This document shows, one piece after another, positions 5,765 through 8,771 of a DNA stretch of 8,771 bases (positions within the stretch are counted from its first letter, which is position 1; every line of letters begins with the position of its first letter). The DNA is from DATBMY01 sp036554605 (GTDB lineage: Bacteria > Acidobacteriota > Blastocatellia > UBA7656), in assembly GCA_036554605.1 (NCBI GenBank), contig DATBMY010000167.1, forward strand, positions 1 to 8,771, written 5' to 3'. The notes under the pieces were generated by a model that searched no databases, was not told the origin of the DNA, and saw only the letters and a list, made by a program, of their open reading frames with translations. Position numbers and translations under genes: made by a program.

Positions 5765-7810
5765 TCTAAGCTGCGCTTTGAAGCGGGTCTGTAGAAGACC
5801 CCTCACTCGTTCGTGCATCGAATTGACTTCTTCGTCCGTAAGAGTGCGGCCGTCGCCCCGGTAAGTCACGCGGAAAGCCAGCGAGTGATAGCCCTCCGGC
5901 ATGTCCTTTCCCTTAAACGTGTCGAACAGCTTCACGCTCGCGATCTCGCTTATCGCAAGCCCGGCGATGGCGCTCTCTATGTCGCCCCAGGCCGCGTCGT
6001 CCGGCACCAGCGCCGAGACATCGCGCGAGGTCGAGGGCAGCTTCGGCAGCGCGCTGTAGCGGACCTTGTCTGCCTCCATCACCAGTAGTTTTTCAAACTC
6101 CAGCTCGGCCAGATAGACCGGCTGGCGCAACTTGTACTGCGACGCGATGCGTGGGTGCAGCCGGCCGAATCTTGCAAGCTCGACGCCCCCGCGCGAAAGC
6201 GAAGCCGACTGCCCGGGATGCAGGTATTCTACACGGGACCGCTCAATTGTAAAGCCTGATAGATTGAGCCCCGCAAGTAATGTCTCGACCGCCCCTTTGA
6301 GATCGTAAAAATCGACGGCCCGCCGTTCGCGCCATGCGTCGGGAGAGAGAGAGCCGGTCATGACGAAAGCGAGCATCTCGCGCTCGGCCGGGCGCTCCGA
6401 GTCAGGCACGGACTCGAAGATGCGCCCTATCTCGAACAGCTTTACGTCGCGCTGCCCCTGATTGAAATTGTGCTGCAAGGAATCCATAAGCCCGGTCAAA
6501 AGCGTGCCGCGCATATGCGACTGGTTGACGTCTATGGGGTTCATGATTATCGGCGTCTCGACGCCGGCCGGGCGGAATATGCGGTCGCGCTCGCCGTTGA
6601 TGAAGCTGAACGTGTATGCTTCGTCAAAACCGAGGTTGACGAGCGCGCGGCGCGCTCGGCGCCGGCGCTCATTGTTCGGCAGGTAGCTGCCTGCCCCTCC
6701 CCAGGCCGGAAGCGTCTCGTCGACGAGATCATAACCGACGTGGCGCGCAACTTCCTCGACCAGGTCTTCTTCGCGATATATATCTACGCGAAACGAGGGC
6801 GGCGCGGCGCGAAGCTGTTTTTCTTCGCTCGACAATTCAACTTCGAATTCCAGCGCCCGCAAAATATCGGCCGCGCGCTCGATACTTACATCCAATCCCG
6901 TGAGCCGCTCGATGCGCGATTGGCGAAGCGTAACCGGGTCGCGAGTAATTTGCGCGGGACATACGTCAATAAAACCTTTGAGAACCCGCCCGCCGGCCAC
7001 ATCGACTATCAGCTGAGCCACGCGCTCGGATGCAATAAGCTGAGCGCCGTAATCCGCGCCCCGCGAGAAGCGGTAAGATGCTTCCGTTTCGAGCCCGAGC
7101 CTGCGCGCGGTGTGGCGTATGGACATCGGATTGAAGTACGCGCTTTCGATCAGCACGTCTCTCGTCTGCTCGTTTATCTCGGTCTCTTCTCCGCCCATAA
7201 CGCCCGCGACCGCCACGGCGCGGCTCGCGTCGGCTATGACCAGCATCTCCCGAGCAAGTTCTCTTGTGAAGCCGTCGAGCGTCTTTATCTGCTCGCCCGC
7301 GCGAGCGCGACGCACGACAATGCGCTTCTCATCGAGCAGGTTCAAATCGAATGCATGCGTGGGCTGTCCCATCTCGTACATCACCAGATTGGTAACGTCG
7401 GCGATGTTGTTGACCGAGCGCTGGCCGATTGATTCGAGCCGGTCGACGAGCCATTTGGGCGAGGGCCCTACCTTCACGCCGCGAACGACGCGCGCGGTGA
7501 AGCGCGGGCAGAGGTCCGCGTCGACAAGCTTGACCGAGGTCGCCTCTTCGATCTTTTCGTCGCTTTCGCTAAAGGTTGCCCGCGGCCGGCGCGATTCGGT
7601 GCCGCAAATAAGCGCGGCCTCGCGCGCGATGCCGTAATGCGAAAGCGCGTCGGGGCGATTCGACGTGAGGTCGATATCGAGGATGTGGTCGTCGCCGAGC
7701 CGCTCGACCGCGTCGACGGCAAAGCCCGCCATCGTCAATCGCTCGGCAAGCTCCTTCGCGTTTAAAGTGAGATGGACCAGTTCGCCCAGCCAGTCATAGC
7801 TTACTTTCAT
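5762..7810 (-). CDS. pheT: Phenylalanine--tRNA ligase beta subunit PheT, compact form
   Basis: PheT pairs with PheS as an (alpha-beta)2 enzyme that charges tRNA-Phe in the cytosol; the beta subunit holds the editing site. The product is 682 residues. ATG 7810 is chosen because the protein then starts with the conserved MKVSYDWLGELV; the frame is open further upstream, to 8017, but that is a shadow of the overlapping gene. Order of domains: N-terminal segment 1-38; B1-like DIDLTSNRPDALSHYGIARE (45-64); B3/B4 editing domain about 100-270 (SVNNIADVTNLVMYEMGQPTHAFD, GVMGG 203-207, TEASYRFSRG); B5 about 291-365; class II-like core about 385-585 (NPIDVNQSHMRGTLLTG); and FDX-ACB anticodon-binding domain 589-682 (PSTSRDVSALV to the C-terminus). 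The OB-fold tRNA-binding insertion of about 110 residues found after residue 39 in the E. coli protein (795 residues) is missing. The start overlaps the preceding stop as ATGA. Confidence 0.95.
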   Translation of the reverse strand: MKVSYDWLGELVHLTLNAKELAERLTMAGFAVDAVERLGDDHILDIDLTSNRPDALSHYGIAREAALICGTESRRPRATFSESDEKIEEATSVKLVDADLCPRFTARVVRGVKVGPSPKWLVDRLESIGQRSVNNIADVTNLVMYEMGQPTHAFDLNLLDEKRIVVRRARAGEQIKTLDGFTRELAREMLVIADASRAVAVAGVMGGEETEINEQTRDVLIESAYFNPMSIRHTARRLGLETEASYRFSRGADYGAQLIASERVAQLIVDVAGGRVLKGFIDVCPAQITRDPVTLRQSRIERLTGLDVSIERAADILRALEFEVELSSEEKQLRAAPPSFRVDIYREEDLVEEVARHVGYDLVDETLPAWGGAGSYLPNNERRRRARRALVNLGFDEAYTFSFINGERDRIFRPAGVETPIIMNPIDVNQSHMRGTLLTGLMDSLQHNFNQGQRDVKLFEIGRIFESVPDSERPAEREMLAFVMTGSLSPDAWRERRAVDFYDLKGAVETLLAGLNLSGFTIERSRVEYLHPGQSASLSRGGVELARFGRLHPRIASQYKLRQPVYLAELEFEKLLVMEADKVRYSALPKLPSTSRDVSALVPDDAAWGDIESAIAGLAISEIASVKLFDTFKGKDMPEGYHSLAFRVTYRGDGRTLTDEEVNSMHERVRGLLQTRFKAQLR

Positions 7811-8771
7811 TTGATGCGGTAACCCTCTTCTTCGATGTTGAAGATCCAGCCCACCACTTCGCCTATGCGTATCTCCTCGCTGCGGTAGGCCTCCATCGTT
7901 ATGGCCGCCGAGCCCTGGCGGTGAATCGACTGCGCGGATCGCAGCATGCGGCGGAAACGGTCCTGCCACCGTTTCATGTTTTTGGGCCTGAGATCTATCC
8001 ACCCGCGCTCGGCCCATTCGTCAACAGCCTCTTTCGTGACGGCGAGCCGCGGCTGCCCGGCGTATTCGGGCACGCTGATGCGCGGGCCGCGCACAAGCCG
8101 GTTGCCTTCGGGCGGCAGCACCGGAATGCCTATCGAGATTATCGTGTTGCGGAGATCGTGCTGGCGCTGCAAGTAGCGCCAGAGCGCGCCCGAAATAGCC
8201 TCGGGGCTGGCCTCGACCACCGCTTGAAGCGTGCGATACTTCAGCTTCAGCAAGTGAGATTCGTAAAGCAGCTTGGTAAGCTTTGGCGGTCCGAGCTCGC
8301 CCGTCGCTATGGAATATGAGTTCGTTTCGCGCTCAAGCCGCCTGAGCGCCTCTATCGCCGAACCGCGCAGGTAGCCCGCGCGGTAACTGGGCACCATGAT
8401 CGAGCCATCGATCGCGGCGATGACGTCTATCCCCGTGTTGCTGCCCTTGATCTCAAGGACGACGTTGCGGGCGATCTCTTCAGGGGTGACGAACTCCATC
8501 TGGTTTATCGAGGTGACGGCCTCGAATTCCCCTCGCGCAAAGAATCCGTTCTCGCCCGTGTCGACGCCTACCATCTGAAGCTCGCCCTGTCGCTTGAAGC
8601 CGTCCTTCGGCATCGATAGCTCAAGCTCGCCGTCGAGACCCTGCGTGCGCGGCGAGTATATGTGGACCGGCGTGTTGTCGCGCCTGTTCTTGAGCGATTG
8701 ATAAGTGACCTTCTTGTAGCCGATCATCGCGCCGGGCTTTATCTCTTTAACTATCGGGCCGCCGGGCGTGC
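7807..8771 (-). CDS. Unrecognised protein coupled upstream of pheT, 5' part outside window
   Basis: The frame is open to the window edge, so at least 320 C-terminal residues are visible; an internal ATG at 8727 without a strong ribosome binding site is an alternative start. I do not recognise the family. It is not PheS: the class II synthetase motifs, the acidic Phe-site region and the usual C-terminal GIERLAML-type motif are all absent. Counting from Met 8727, the visible features are TPEEIARNVV (81-90) followed by NTGIDVIAAIDG (97-108). This faintly recalls the 'PEEIA ... TG ... DGG' end of short-chain dehydrogenases, but no TGxxxGxG or YxxxK site can be placed with confidence. After that come a long charged helical part (about 110-190) and a C-terminus with WAERGWIDLRP, KRWQDRFRRML and GEVVGWIFNIEEEGYRIK. 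There is no membrane segment. The ATGA overlap suggests coupled translation with pheT. Confidence 0.7.
   Translation of the reverse strand, partial: TPGGPIVKEIKPGAMIGYKKVTYQSLKNRRDNTPVHIYSPRTQGLDGELELSMPKDGFKRQGELQMVGVDTGENGFFARGEFEAVTSINQMEFVTPEEIARNVVLEIKGSNTGIDVIAAIDGSIMVPSYRAGYLRGSAIEALRRLERETNSYSIATGELGPPKLTKLLYESHLLKLKYRTLQAVVEASPEAISGALWRYLQRQHDLRNTIISIGIPVLPPEGNRLVRGPRISVPEYAGQPRLAVTKEAVDEWAERGWIDLRPKNMKRWQDRFRRMLRSAQSIHRQGSAAITMEAYRSEEIRIGEVVGWIFNIEEEGYRIK

Noticed and set aside
6470..7432. A 320-codon plus-strand open frame antisense to pheT
   Set aside because: It is a shadow of pheT caused by GC-rich codon use; its translation shows no domain and it conflicts with a certain gene.
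7811..8017. N-terminal extension of pheT by 69 residues in the same open frame
   Set aside because: It lies wholly inside the upstream coding region in another frame, is low-complexity (many Gly, His, Arg) and precedes the conserved PheT start MKVSYDW at 7810.
7807..8771. Assigning the partial gene before pheT as pheS from position alone
   Set aside because: The translated sequence has none of the PheS class II motifs and its C-terminus does not match the PheS family.

Overview
The window looks chromosomal, with high GC content. It most likely comes from an Acidobacteriota-like bacterium, perhaps of the Blastocatellia/Pyrinomonadales type. That placement is an inference. It rests on two neighbouring secreted proteins built of carboxypeptidase-regulatory-like beta-sandwich repeats, one of which carries a C-terminal segment I associate with Acidobacteriota, and on the GC-rich codon use. 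No rRNA, tRNA, CRISPR array, transposase or phage gene was seen.

Layout. Positions 1-3232 (+ strand) hold three exported proteins: the 3' end of a repeat-domain protein, an overlapping full-length repeat-domain protein with five repeats, and, after a 195-base gap, a small tyrosine-rich protein with a glycine zipper. A strong hairpin plus T-tract terminator (3262-3291) closes this block. Positions 3335-4987 (+ strand) hold a purine operon: a near-consensus sigma-70 type promoter drives purE and purK, which overlap by ATGA. Positions 5049-8771 (- strand) are convergent with it. Read on the minus strand, the order is an unrecognised partial gene, pheT (overlapping by ATGA), a 97-base repeat-rich spacer, a ZapB-like coiled-coil gene, and zapA (overlapping by GTGA).

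How the genes work together. PurK and PurE perform consecutive steps of de novo purine synthesis (AIR to N5-CAIR to CAIR). PheT is the beta subunit of phenylalanyl-tRNA synthetase and needs PheS, which is not in this window. ZapA, and by inference the coiled-coil protein, act at the FtsZ ring.

The points most worth a second look are these. PheT is compact and lacks the usual N-terminal OB-fold tRNA-binding insertion. The gene coupled upstream of pheT is not pheS. The pheT-zapB spacer contains several short direct repeats and a possible 18-codon ORF. The leader of the small glycine-zipper gene has three segments that could form alternative hairpins. I did not find convincing evidence of an entirely new system; most of the window is housekeeping DNA.
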